In this document: positions 16,985 through 24,912 of the stretch, one piece after another
Position numbering within the stretch: the stretch's first letter is position 1
Layout of the letters: every line of letters starts with the position of its first letter
Assembly (NCBI GenBank): GCA_963698395.1
Contig: CAVOQQ010000003.1
Span: forward strand, 558,001 to 622,000
DNA from: JBBQUN01 sp963698395
GTDB taxonomy: Bacteria; Actinomycetota; Acidimicrobiia; Acidimicrobiales; SZUA-35
Reading direction: 5' to 3'
Length of the DNA: 64,000 bases
Notes under the pieces: generated by a model
The model's input: only the letters and a program-made list of their open reading frames with translations
What the model was told of the DNA's origin: nothing
Database searches by the model: none
Program-made: the position numbers and the translations under genes

Positions 16985-17332
16985 ATGAGGACCGCCTCTC
17001 GACGCACCCTGCTCGCTGCAGGAATTGTCGCCATCGCCGTGATGCTGCTTGCAGTTGGCTCCCTCCTGTACTGGGTGGGCGAGGGCCGACCGCGTACGCC
17101 CGAAGCGTTCCGGGAACTCGTGGCTTCGAGTGGGCTCGTCGTCGAGTGGTCGAACAATGGGCCCCGGGGCGGTGACGGCTTCGTTGCCACCGACTGCGGT
17201 GAACGAGCGGTGAGCGTGAACGAGTTGGACGGCGAGCTGTGGGTTCAGTGGGGCGACCAGCGTGCCCCGATCCTGCCATCGGTGATCGACGAGATCGTAC
17301 GGTGCGATGGGTCGGGCGAAGACGACGGTTGA
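16985..17332 (+). CDS. Small membrane-anchored protein of unknown function
   Basis: A 115-residue protein with an N-terminal basic patch and one hydrophobic helix (about residues 9-30), followed by a soluble domain containing two Cys (in TDCGE and VRCDG). It could be a membrane anchor or an uncleaved signal peptide with an extracellular domain. I do not recognise the family. It stands alone in the island between an oxidoreductase and a gene-poor stretch. Confidence 0.5.
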   Translation: MRTASRRTLLAAGIVAIAVMLLAVGSLLYWVGEGRPRTPEAFRELVASSGLVVEWSNNGPRGGDGFVATDCGERAVSVNELDGELWVQWGDQRAPILPSVIDEIVRCDGSGEDDG

Positions 17333-17860
17333 GAGGCGGGGATCGACTGACTCCAGCGCACGTCGCACAGCCCCATCACCCGCAACCGTCTGGCGCGAGC
17401 GACCGTCACCGACCTGCTGCTCAACGGACCACCCCACAAGGAGCGCACCCCGACGCTAGGCCAACGGCAACAGTTGCCCGAACGCTCTCCGATTCCCGGG
17501 CGTCTCCCTGCCCGCAGCGTCGAGGAAGATCCGGGATGCACCAACACCGACTGTCCAACCAGGGATTCTGACGCGACCGATCAAGACACAGCCACTCGAC
17601 AACACCCGCACGGAATCACGGCGCATTCCTGGGGGCCAGCACTCGGTATCAGGCCCAATCGTGACGTCACAGAATTCCGAGCGGTCGGATCGCTCGCAGC
17701 GGGGGTTCTACGGTGCGGCGGACATGCCCGGAGGTGGTCCACGCCAATACCGATAGTGCGTCACAGACGAGACTCCCGATTCGCACGAGATAGCGCGCAT
17801 AGGAAGCGGTGCGGCCGGGGCTGCTGGCTGATGGTGGCCTTCTCGGCGTATCGTCGGGGC
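17333..17860. other. Gene-poor stretch inside the island
   Basis: No open frame here has coding character or a plausible ribosome-binding site over its whole length. I see no strong hairpins or repeats. It looks like eroded island DNA. Confidence 0.4.
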
Positions 17861-18031
17861 ATGAGCGACTTGGAACCGGTCACCGTTGAGACTTTGGCAG
17901 CGATGAGCCCGAACGAGCGTCGAGACTACATGGCGTCCCGCCCGGTGCTGACAATGGATGATCTGTCGGAAGAGGCACGTCGTCGGGTCGTCGCCAAGGG
18001 CGAAGAGATCGAGCGGCGCCGAGGGCGCTAG
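17861..18031 (+). CDS. Small acidic protein, possible antitoxin-like
   Basis: A 56-residue hydrophilic peptide: an acidic start (SDLEPVTVETLAAM), PNERRDYMASRP, then a basic end EEIERRRGR. The composition and size resemble antitoxin C-terminal segments, but I recognise no DNA-binding fold. Its stop overlaps the stop of a ParE-like gene coming from the opposite strand, so the two are convergent and cannot form the usual operon. Low confidence that it is expressed. Confidence 0.4.
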   Translation: MSDLEPVTVETLAAMSPNERRDYMASRPVLTMDDLSEEARRRVVAKGEEIERRRGR

Positions 18032-18321
18032 GCCGGGCCGATCTCGAGACCGATGACGTTCACGACCTCGTCGACGAGTTCGGTGTAGACGGTGACGACG
18101 CCGATCAAGGTTGGGGTGATCCGTATTCTGCTGTCGGCGTCTGGCCGCCAAGGGGTGGTGGATGTTTCGTAGTCGGTGCTGAGGGTGTCGATGATCGACG
18201 GCATGACGTAGGCCAGAAAGTCGGTTCGGGAGAATCCGCCGTCTGCGGTGCGTTCGGCGGGTAGCAGGCCATTGAGGTCGTCGAAGAAGTCATCGGTGAC
18301 AATGACCGAACGCGTCGTCAT
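18028..18321 (-). CDS. Hypothetical protein, weakly RelE/ParE-like
   Basis: A 97-residue protein. It begins TTRSVIVTDDFFDDLNGLLP and ends with strands TPTLIGVVTVY and EVVNVIGLEI. The order (a helix-rich N-terminal half followed by paired beta-strands) is reminiscent of the RelE/ParE toxin fold, but the basic catalytic residues of RelE are not evident. The chosen start has no obvious ribosome-binding site. A longer frame extends upstream over palindromic DNA and is unlikely. Confidence 0.4.
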   Translation of the reverse strand: MTTRSVIVTDDFFDDLNGLLPAERTADGGFSRTDFLAYVMPSIIDTLSTDYETSTTPWRPDADSRIRITPTLIGVVTVYTELVDEVVNVIGLEIGPA

Positions 18322-18490
18322 CGGCCAGACCCTACGCCTGGAAGGCATCGAACTGGAGGCAACGGTCGACTCCGGGGTCCGCTCTCGATGCCAGCGGACA
18401 CTCCTCGACGCGATCGCCGGACCGGTCATTGTCGGGGACGCAATGAATGGCTCGAACGTCCCACGCGATTCGACCAACCCTGCGTTTCCT

Positions 18491-18507
18491 GCGCGCGTAT
18501 CGCGCGC
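18491..18507. repeat. 17-bp near-palindrome shared by both ends of the island (right copy)
   Basis: Identical to 5519-5535. Here it is followed closely by two further palindromes (18516-18537 and 18562-18575) before the right att repeat, an arrangement expected of recombinase arm or excisionase sites. Confidence 0.5.
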
Positions 18508-18515
18508 GTATGGAT

Positions 18516-18537
18516 CCGCCCGAACGGGTTCGGGCGG
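18516..18537. repeat. Perfect 10-bp inverted repeat with 2-bp centre
   Basis: CCGCCCGAAC-GG-GTTCGGGCGG. No T-run follows on either strand, so a protein-binding site near the island end is as likely as a terminator. Confidence 0.5.
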
Positions 18538-18561
18538 CATCGAGCCGGATCGAGCGGTACG

Positions 18562-18575
18562 CGCCTGATCAGGCG
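18562..18575. repeat. 14-bp perfect palindrome near the right att repeat
   Basis: CGCCTGATCAGGCG reads the same on both strands. It lies 39 bp before the right 59-bp repeat; an operator or recombination-accessory site is plausible. Confidence 0.45.
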
Positions 18576-18614
18576 AATCGAGTGTTGTACCTGGTCAGAG
18601 TGTTTTCGTGTTCT

Positions 18615-18673
18615 TGCTTTGCAAGCAGGGGGTCAGGGGTTCGATTCCCCTCAGCTCCACGAAACAACCCCTG
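18615..18673 (+). repeat. attR-like direct repeat (3' part of tRNA-Ala, no functional tRNA)
   Basis: Identical over 59 bases to 5402-5460. The upstream half of the tRNA is missing, so this is not a second tRNA but the displaced target-site copy. It is followed at once by a hairpin that was probably the original tRNA-Ala terminator. Confidence 0.85.
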
Positions 18674-18676
18674 CTC

Positions 18677-18699
18677 AGAGAGGGTGCGACACCCTCTCT
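18677..18699 (+). terminator. Hairpin after the right att repeat
   Basis: AGAGAGGGTG-CGA-CACCCTCTCT, ten perfect pairs with a three-base loop. Lying directly after the tRNA 3' end sequence, it was probably the terminator of tRNA-Ala before the island separated them. Confidence 0.6.
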
Positions 18700-18826
18700 T
18701 GAAGCACCGGAGCCCTTGCCAACGTAGCCACATCGGACGTAGCCTTTTGGCTGGCGGCTACGTCGGGGAGGTCGAGCGGTAGCGCAGCGACCGACAGTTC
18801 GGTGGAACGAGTCCAAGGAACGGTGG

Positions 18827-19756
18827 ATGGCGTGGGTTCACTTTCCTGATGGCTCGCGCCGCAAGGTCGAGCACATCGTCAAGGCCGAAGCGCAAGCCGA
18901 CCTCGACGTCCTCCTCAACCTTCGAGCACGGGGGCAGGGCCCCACACCGGTCGGCGTCAAGGGAACGACGTTCGCCGAAGTGATCCAGGCCTGGTTCGAT
19001 GACGACTGCCCGAACGTCGCACCGACCCGGAAGTCGCGGCACGCTCGGCCGAAGTCCCCGAACACGATCGCCAACGCCCGTCAGCTGCTCGGCACCTCGG
19101 TCATCCCGGCGATCGGCAAACTGCGGGTCGACCAGACCACCACGCAACGGCTCGAAGAGCTGTTCCAGTCGATGGCCGCCCGTGGGTACGCGACCAGCAC
19201 CATCGATCGCGATTGGAACTATCTCGATCAGGCCTTGTGGCCATGCGTCGATCTCGACAGCGACGACCCGAGCATCGAGATCGCCGAACGAGCACTCGAG
19301 GTCGACGACAAGTACGTCGGCCAGGCCATGCCGAAAACCACCCGAAGCAAACGAACCATCGGCCTTCACCCGCTCCTCATCGCCGCACTCGAACGACACA
19401 AAGAAGAGCAAGACCTTCTCGGGCTCTACGAACCCGAGGGGTTCGTGTTCTGCACCCGCAACGGCACCCCGATGACGATGTCGAACATACGCCGGGCCCT
19501 TCGGACCCTCTGCCAACGTGCAGGACTCGGCGACGACTGGACCACCTACGAACTTCGCCACTCGTTCGTCTCACTCGTCAGCGACCAACTCGACGATCTC
19601 ATCAAGGTCGCCGACCTTGCCGGCCACGTCGACACCCGAACGACCGAACGACCGAACGACCGAACGACCGAGGGCGACCGCCACTCCGTTCGCCAGAGCC
19701 TCCCCCACGCCATCGGCGCATGGGACAGTCTGCTCGAAAGCGCCAGCCCCAAGTGA
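18827..19756 (+). pseudogene. Tyrosine-recombinase integrase, internally deleted and without catalytic tyrosine
   Basis: The C-terminal catalytic domain is recognisable: KTTRSKRTIGLHPLL, then YELRHSFVSL (box II, second Arg) and LAGHVDTRTT. The frame is open for 309 residues, but the protein cannot work. The segment that should carry the first catalytic Arg (the TGLRxGE region) is missing, because the N-terminal part (YLDQAL) runs straight into WPCVDLD, normally just after it. Near the end an 8-bp tandem expansion adds extra residues, and the expected YRH is DRH, so the nucleophilic Tyr is Asp. Its place next to the right att repeat suggests it once mobilised elements at this tRNA. Confidence 0.8.
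19637..19668. repeat. Four tandem copies of an 8-bp unit inside the integrase remnant
   Basis: CGAACGAC is repeated four times without interruption. Three extra copies add 24 bp, so the reading frame is kept, but the catalytic region gains eight residues (RPNDRTTE-like). Confidence 0.85.
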
Positions 19757-19819
19757 GCTCGCCCGGTTCGATCGATGCGTGGGCGTCGGTGCCGCCAGCT
19801 TTCAGGATGGCATCAGGGT

Positions 19820-19836
19820 GTACCGTTGTCGGGTAC
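19820..19836. promoter_or_regulatory. Inverted repeat upstream of a toxin-antitoxin-like pair
   Basis: GTACC and GGTAC arms with a seven-base spacer, ending 14 bases before the ATG of the first gene and next to its GAGGAGG. Antitoxins commonly bind such a palindrome to repress their own operon; this is inferred from position. Confidence 0.4.
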
Positions 19837-19850
19837 CGAGGAGGTGGGAC

Positions 19851-20060
19851 ATGGCCATGCGGCACGAAGAGCTGACCGATGATCAACAGCGACGCCAGGA
19901 CGCGCTCGATCGATCGTGGGCAGCTGCGGAGAAGGACCTCGCCAATGCCGAGTTCGTCGAGCTCCTCAACGAATCGCTCGATCGGGTCAATGCCTCGGAG
20001 TCGACGGAGACGATGACGGCCGCCGAGTTTCTCGCTCGGACCGAACCGCCCGCTGAGTAG
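19851..20060 (+). CDS. Small protein, putative antitoxin
   Basis: A 69-residue hydrophilic protein with a strong ribosome-binding site (GAGGAGG) and a long charged helix (DDQQRRQDALDRSWAAAEKD), ending MTAAEFLARTEPPAE. No classic DNA-binding motif stands out. It overlaps the following 90-residue gene by one base (TAGTG), the coupling usual for antitoxin-toxin pairs. Confidence is limited because the families are not recognised. Confidence 0.5.
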   Translation: MAMRHEELTDDQQRRQDALDRSWAAAEKDLANAEFVELLNESLDRVNASESTETMTAAEFLARTEPPAE

Positions 20061-20332
20061 TGGCGCTTCGAGATATCGAGGCATTCCACGCCTGGATCGA
20101 ACGCGAGGCGCCGAGCCCCGCCGCTCGAAGCACAGCCCGTACGTTCATCGCCGAGATCGGTGACGAACCCTGGCGAGCACCGAGCATCCCGGTCGCGGAA
20201 CTGTCGAATCAGCCCGAGTACGAGGTCCGCGAGGCAGCGCTCGAAGTCCCCGACGAGCCGGACGTCCGCGTCTACTACTCGCACGCGTACGCGTCAGGGA
20301 ACGTCGACCTGATCGCCGTCACCAACCTCTGA
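20060..20332 (+). CDS. Small protein, putative toxin partner
   Basis: A 90-residue protein starting with GTG overlapping the upstream stop. The end VRVYYSHAYASGNVDLIAVTNL is a paired-strand pattern like the core of small RelE- or Doc-like toxins, but catalytic residues cannot be assigned. It is written as the second gene of a two-gene operon behind a palindrome, which is the main reason for the toxin guess. Confidence 0.45.
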   Translation: MALRDIEAFHAWIEREAPSPAARSTARTFIAEIGDEPWRAPSIPVAELSNQPEYEVREAALEVPDEPDVRVYYSHAYASGNVDLIAVTNL

Positions 20333-20579
20333 CGCACCCAACTCCATCCATTGCCGACACCGTCACTTCTCGGCTGCAACGGGACCACGGCCGTCGCATC
20401 AACGCTCAGATCCAATCACTCAACAGGCCGAGACCTGACCAAGAGCTGCGAGCCACGCCACCTCCCACTCCTCGACCAAGAAGGTGAAGACACATCGGTG
20501 AGTGATGCTGATGGTGGAATCACTTGCCAACCATGACGACAAGAAGTCAGGGTGTTCCAGCTCGATGGCACTCACCGGT

Positions 20580-20650
20580 CGCCCCTGTCACGGGCGGTGT
20601 CGACTCCCACAAAGACGTCCACTGCCCTTTCTTCGCGGCGAGCGTGTGGT
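20580..20650 (+). mobile_element. IS110-type transposase N-terminal scrap
   Basis: Reading from about 20586, the translation PVTGGVDSHKDVHC matches the start of IS110-family (DEDD) transposases, with the first catalytic Asp in GVDSHKDVH. The similarity ends after about 25 residues. The surrounding 20333-20834 holds no other recognisable gene, so this is the trace of a vanished insertion sequence. Confidence 0.5.
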
Positions 20651-20834
20651 GCCGATCGGCGGTTTCGGCTGGCCGGTGATCGGTTCGTCGTCGCTCAACA
20701 ATGGTCGCCCCTGCCAGGGCAGACATCCTGTGTTGACTTCGGACCCTGTCGCCCAGGCGGCGCCGGGGGGACTCTTGTTGACGTGCTGACATCGCCAAGA
20801 GGCGCTGCCCGAGCCTGATGCAAGGAGGATGCGC

Positions 20835-21029
20835 ATGTCCACCGGCAAAGCGCCGTGGGTGTTTGTTGACCGCGACGACCTCTCACCGGTGTGCCCGCAT
20901 TGTGAGGACACGCTCGAGCAGGTCTACCGGCGGGCGACCGGCTTTCCCATTGGGCAAGGTCGAACCGTCGTCTACTTCTGCCCTCATTGCCACAAGACTC
21001 TGGGGATCGCCCACGGACTGGCTATCTGA
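20835..21029 (+). CDS. Small zinc-ribbon protein
   Basis: A 64-residue protein with two CxxC pairs (CPHCED and CPHCHK) about 34 residues apart, the layout of a single structural zinc ribbon. AAGGAGG lies directly before ATG 20829 and six bases before ATG 20835, so the second start is preferred. Function unknown; such ribbons bind nucleic acid or protein partners. Confidence 0.6.
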   Translation: MSTGKAPWVFVDRDDLSPVCPHCEDTLEQVYRRATGFPIGQGRTVVYFCPHCHKTLGIAHGLAI

Positions 21030-21384
21030 ATCGGTCGCCCCCGGACCAACGGCCCTCGTCGAGGTCCTGGTTCACGCCGATGGGCTCACCTGCCACACGA
21101 CTGTGACAGCAATTGCCGAGTGCGCCAAGGTTCGTCGCATGCTGCTCGCGGACGTGGAAGCGGCCATCACCCTGGAACGGAACCTCAAAGCCCTGCTCGC
21201 CATTCAGGAGACCGTCCAGTCGACCGCTAGGGATGCCCGAGCTGGCGTCTCGTCAATCGATGAGGCTGAGCCAACCCCCGTCGCAACCACCGACAAAGCG
21301 ATTGTGGTCCAGAGGACTCCGGTCATGTCTCTCGACGGTGGCCAGGAGACAGGGATCGAAGGATGGGTGGGCGAGGCCGGTCGC
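21030..21384. other. Stretch without a recognisable gene
   Basis: An open frame crosses this region on the plus strand, but its translation matches nothing I know and runs on into the opposite-strand exported protein gene. I treat it as non-coding, possibly more IS debris. Confidence 0.3.
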
Positions 21385-21420
21385 GCGGGTGCCGGGACCA
21401 AAGCTGGTCCCGGCACCCGC
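21385..21420 (-). terminator. Long perfect hairpin after the exported-protein gene
   Basis: A 16-bp perfect stem (core GGTGCCGGGACC/GGTCCCGGCACC) with a four-base AAGC loop, ten bases past the stop of the minus-strand gene at 21431. No T-run follows, as is common for actinobacterial terminators. Confidence 0.65.
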
Positions 21421-21430
21421 CTTGGATGGT

Positions 21431-21862
21431 CTAGTCCTTGGGGAGGTTTCTCGGGTCGAACGGCATCGGTTCCCCGTTGGCGATCCGCTTCTCGAGTGCG
21501 TCCTCGAAGTCCTCGTCGCTGCGCTCGGTCCCCTTCTCACCGTCATTGTTGCGCCACGCCGTCTTCAGCGCCGCACGACGCTTCCCCAGTCGGGACGATT
21601 CCTTCCGATGGGCCTGACGCTCGCGAGCGTCGGTCGAGTTCTCATACGCCTCATCGTGCTGCTCGATCTGCTGATCGACCTCGGCGGTCTCGTCGAGGAT
21701 CTCATCGTCGGACATCTCTTCCGGGTCTGTCGACCCAGCCTCGGCTGGTGAGGACTCCGACGTTGTCTCGGTCTTGGTGCCCGCCGCTGCTGCAGGGGCA
21801 ACCCCGGCAGGAACGACCAGGAGGGCGAGGAGGGCTGCTGCGATGCGCTGTGAAGTAGTCAT
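21431..21862 (-). CDS. Exported acidic protein of unknown function
   Basis: A 143-residue protein with a signal peptide (TTSQRIAAALLALLVVPAG, cleavage near AAAA at about 27). The mature part is highly charged: acidic (DPEEMSDDEILDETAE), then coiled-coil-like (QQIEQHDEAYEN) and a basic RLGKRR patch. No domain is recognised. I start at the second in-frame ATG, since the signal peptide begins there. The 3' end is marked by a strong hairpin. Confidence 0.65.
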   Translation of the reverse strand: MTTSQRIAAALLALLVVPAGVAPAAAAGTKTETTSESSPAEAGSTDPEEMSDDEILDETAEVDQQIEQHDEAYENSTDARERQAHRKESSRLGKRRAALKTAWRNNDGEKGTERSDEDFEDALEKRIANGEPMPFDPRNLPKD

Positions 21863-22185
21863 GTTCACATCGTCCACGAGCGCAGCGGCACTCGAATCGG
21901 TGATCTCCCTGGTAATCCCCCCAAGCAGTTAGGGGCCGGGGGAACACCTGCTTCCTGCGCACTGGTGGGTCGCACCGCCACTTGGAACGGGCGGCCGTCC
22001 CACTGCGCAGAACAACTTCGGTGCGAGACTCTGGCCCCAGCTCCTCATGACACCCTCGCCAGGCACGACTGGTCGCCGGTTCTTGCCCTGCGATCACAGC
22101 AGGATTCTCGAGTGGCCGTCTCCGCCATGAAGCTGTCGTCGGTTCGAGGGAGCCGCTTCGTCCGGCACCTGGACAATGACTGGAT
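21863..22185. other. Intergenic region without a recognised gene
   Basis: About 320 bp between the exported-protein gene (whose promoter must be here) and the end of the response-regulator gene. No long structured element seen. Confidence 0.3.
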
Positions 22186-22818
22186 TCAGCTGTTGCGTGG
22201 GGTGAGAATGTTCGAGTCGTAGGCGTGCGCAACTGCTGCTGCCCGGTCGGCCACACCGAGTTTGTCGTAGATATGCAAGAGATGCGTCTTGACCGTCGCC
22301 TGACTGATGTGAAGCTCGTCGGCGATCTGGGCGTTGGTGCGGCCTGCAGCAACTTCGCGCAATACCTCGATCTCACGTCGGGAGAGGGCGCCTGCTGCGG
22401 GGTCGCGGACTCGTTCGACGAGGCGCCGAGCGACCGGCGGAGCGAGGACCGTTTCTCCGGCTGCGGCTCGGCGGACAGCATCGAGCAGGGTCTCGGTTGG
22501 TGCATCTTTGAGGAGGTACCCGGAGGCACCGGCCTCGATCGCTCGGACAATCGCCTCGTCGGTGTCGTAGGTGGTGAGCACGACGATCGCCGCCTCGGGC
22601 CATTCCGCTCTGATCCGGGCGATCGCCTCCACGCCGTCGACGTCGGGCATGCGAAGGTCCATGAGCGTCGCCGACGGTCGCAGCGCCAGGGCGGCTGCCA
22701 CCGCGTCGGTTCCGTTGCCCGCTTCGCCCACGATGGTGATGTCGTCCTCGGCGGCGAGCAGCGTCGCGAGCCCGCTGCGTACGATCGGGTGATCGTCGAC
22801 GATCAACAGCGTGATCAC
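22186..22818 (-). CDS. NarL/LuxR-family response regulator
   Basis: A 210-residue two-domain regulator. The receiver domain has the acidic pair (VDDHP), phospho-acceptor Asp in LMDLRMPD (about residue 56), a switch Thr (LTTYD) and Lys (LLKDAP). The C-terminal LuxR-type helix-turn-helix spans about 145-205 (LSRREIEVLREVAAG, then ISQATVKTHLLHIYDKLG). Its start overlaps the end of the histidine kinase gene by four bases, so it is the cognate partner of that kinase. Confidence 0.92.
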   Translation of the reverse strand: MITLLIVDDHPIVRSGLATLLAAEDDITIVGEAGNGTDAVAAALALRPSATLMDLRMPDVDGVEAIARIRAEWPEAAIVVLTTYDTDEAIVRAIEAGASGYLLKDAPTETLLDAVRRAAAGETVLAPPVARRLVERVRDPAAGALSRREIEVLREVAAGRTNAQIADELHISQATVKTHLLHIYDKLGVADRAAAVAHAYDSNILTPRNS

Positions 22819-23990
22819 GACGGCACCGCTGGGAGTTGCAGCGAGACGGCCGAGCCGCCCGCCGAGTTTCTCTCGATGGTCATTTGGCCGCCAAGGGCCT
22901 CGGTTCGATGGCGGAGCGCTCGCAGTCCTTGACCACCGGTGAGCGTTCCGTGATCAGTGACGGTGCCGCCGGTGAAGCCGCGTCCGTCATCGCGGACATC
23001 GAGGGCCACGATGGCCCCGAGGTAGCTGAGGGTGACGTGGACACTCGTCGCCTCGGCGTGTTTGCGGACGTTGAGTAGTGTTTCTTGGAGACCGCGGAAC
23101 AGCGTGACCTCGACATCGGCCGGAAGGCGGGCGGTGTTGCCGCTCACCTCGAAGTGTGCCTTCGTGCGTGCCGGATCGATCGTCTGATCGAGTTGTCGGC
23201 GCATCGCATCGGGGAGCGACCGTGTTTCGAGGTCAGCGGGGCCGATCGCCGCGACGAGCCTCCGCGCTGCGGCCAGGTGGTCTTCGGCGACCGATTCGAT
23301 TTCGATGAGCGCATCGGTGGAATCGTTGGTGCGCCGGGCGGCGCGACTGAGCACGACGATCGACGTGAATCCCTGGGCCAGGGTGTCATGGATCTCCCCG
23401 GCGAAGCGTGCACGCTCGGCGAGCACACCACGTTCGTGCTCGGCGGCCGCGAGCTCGACTTGCGTCGACTCGAGTCGCTCGACGAGTTCAGCAAGCGCTG
23501 CGCTCTCGATTTCGGCGCGTCGCAACGTCGACCACAAGACCACCCCGGCGCCGAAGACGGCGAGCGGAATGAGGAGCTGCCATCCGTCGACACCGTCGTC
23601 GATCCACGCGGCCGTCCAGATCGAAGAGACCGTCAGCGCGAGAACGACACCGATCCCCCGCTGAATCGAGAAACACAACCCGAACAGTGCGAACGTGAGG
23701 ATCGACCATCGGTCGTCATGGATGACCAAGATCGCCCATCCGGCGATCGCCACGATCGTCGTGAACGTGAGCGTCGACGAGGGGCCCCGTTCGGGCAGGC
23801 TGATTGCCGCGAACCCGATGATCGGAAGGAGGAGGAATGGAATCAGGGTGAGCGCCGTCGAACCGAGGCTCGAGAAGTCGGGGTCGAAGGTGAGCAAGAG
23901 TCCAGCCAGCACGGTTGCGATCGCGATCGCCGACCACACACGAGGTAGCTGACCGACAGGAGCATGACGCTGCTCTCCCTCGTTCCCCAT
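22815..23990 (-). CDS. Membrane histidine kinase (NarL-partner, HisKA_3 type)
   Basis: About 391 residues. The N-terminal half has five or six hydrophobic segments with short loops, so it may sense membrane or envelope conditions. The phospho-acceptor His lies in ARFAGEIHDTLAQGF, typical of HisKA_3 kinases, and the ATP-binding lid has DDGRGF and GQGLRALRHR. The start is placed at the ATG preceded by GGGAGGA, because the upstream in-frame sequence is not conserved in character. It forms an operon with the response regulator; with a LiaF-like protein nearby, a cell-envelope stress role is possible. Confidence 0.88.
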   Translation of the reverse strand: MGNEGEQRHAPVGQLPRVWSAIAIATVLAGLLLTFDPDFSSLGSTALTLIPFLLLPIIGFAAISLPERGPSSTLTFTTIVAIAGWAILVIHDDRWSILTFALFGLCFSIQRGIGVVLALTVSSIWTAAWIDDGVDGWQLLIPLAVFGAGVVLWSTLRRAEIESAALAELVERLESTQVELAAAEHERGVLAERARFAGEIHDTLAQGFTSIVVLSRAARRTNDSTDALIEIESVAEDHLAAARRLVAAIGPADLETRSLPDAMRRQLDQTIDPARTKAHFEVSGNTARLPADVEVTLFRGLQETLLNVRKHAEATSVHVTLSYLGAIVALDVRDDGRGFTGGTVTDHGTLTGGQGLRALRHRTEALGGQMTIERNSAGGSAVSLQLPAVPS

Positions 23991-24069
23991 GGCCAGTCCT
24001 CCCTGCCCTTGCCTCATAGCGATCGTAGCGATCATGCCTGAGCGTGCAGGCAGCCGATGCACTCCGCCC

Positions 24070-24618
24070 TCACTTCGCCGAGCTGGCCACGGCGGACGTA
24101 CCGGTACGGGTCCGCTGTGCGGAGCGCAGTACGAGCAGCGATCCGAGGCAGGTCACGATCGCCAGGACGAACGGCGCAACCGTGGTCGTTGCAGCGAAGT
24201 CATCGGCGGTCCACGGTGCCGCCGCACCCTCTGTCAGTCCGGTCGGCACCGACACGCCGAGCCAGGGCGACAGGTGGAACGCAACGGCGCCGATCATGAC
24301 GAACAATGCAACGCACGCACCAGCCAGTCGAGTCCGGCGGAACAGGATGAGCGTGCCGGCGAGCACCTCGGCGGCACCGACCGCGTAGCTGGCGAGGGGG
24401 TGAAAGAGGTCGATCCCCGACTTGTGCTCGATGTACTGGAAGACGTGGCCGCCGCCGAACTTGGTCGCCCCCGATGAGATCAAGAACAGGGCGAGCGCTC
24501 CGGTGAGAACGTGGGCGATACGGGACGCCCACGTCGGCCCGGTGGGAGTCTCGCCGGGTGGCTCAGCTCCGAACTCCGAAGTGGGTGCGGAACGATGGAT
24601 GGTCAGTGGATTTGTCAT
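24070..24618 (-). CDS. DoxX-like membrane protein
   Basis: A 182-residue protein with four hydrophobic helices and the features of the DoxX/DUF417-like family (ISSGATKFG in helix 1, SYAVGAAEVLAGTLIL in helix 2). Members are membrane subunits linked to quinone or thiol redox balance, but the role here is unknown. The ATG at 24618 is chosen because the hydrophobic domain follows a normal-length tail. It lies upstream of the kinase gene on the same strand, with 79 bp between, so it may share regulation. The 294 bp upstream hold no gene. Confidence 0.7.
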   Translation of the reverse strand: MTNPLTIHRSAPTSEFGAEPPGETPTGPTWASRIAHVLTGALALFLISSGATKFGGGHVFQYIEHKSGIDLFHPLASYAVGAAEVLAGTLILFRRTRLAGACVALFVMIGAVAFHLSPWLGVSVPTGLTEGAAAPWTADDFAATTTVAPFVLAIVTCLGSLLVLRSAQRTRTGTSAVASSAK

Positions 24619-24912
24619 GTCATCAATGGTGACGACCGAGCTGCCCGGACGCATCGACCGCCAGGTGGCTTCCCCGATCAACCGATCAGTTGACCGCCAT
24701 CTCACTGGAAGTCGACCTCGAGCGAGGCGGGTGAGAGCGGCCAGCGAAATGGAGCGGCTTCTAGGCCGCTAGGCCGAGCCTGGCAGGCGTCTGGTTCCGC
24801 CGCTCCCCGACCCGCAACAGCCACACCGGGATCATGTCGATCGCCGCCGAAACGCCGGACAACCGGCTTCCAAACCGTCTCGGGTGGATGAGATGGCGAG
24901 CGCGTGCCGGCG

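Noticed and set aside
18595..18673. A second tRNA-Ala
   Set aside because: Only the 3' half is present; the acceptor 5' strand and D-arm are missing, so it is an att repeat.
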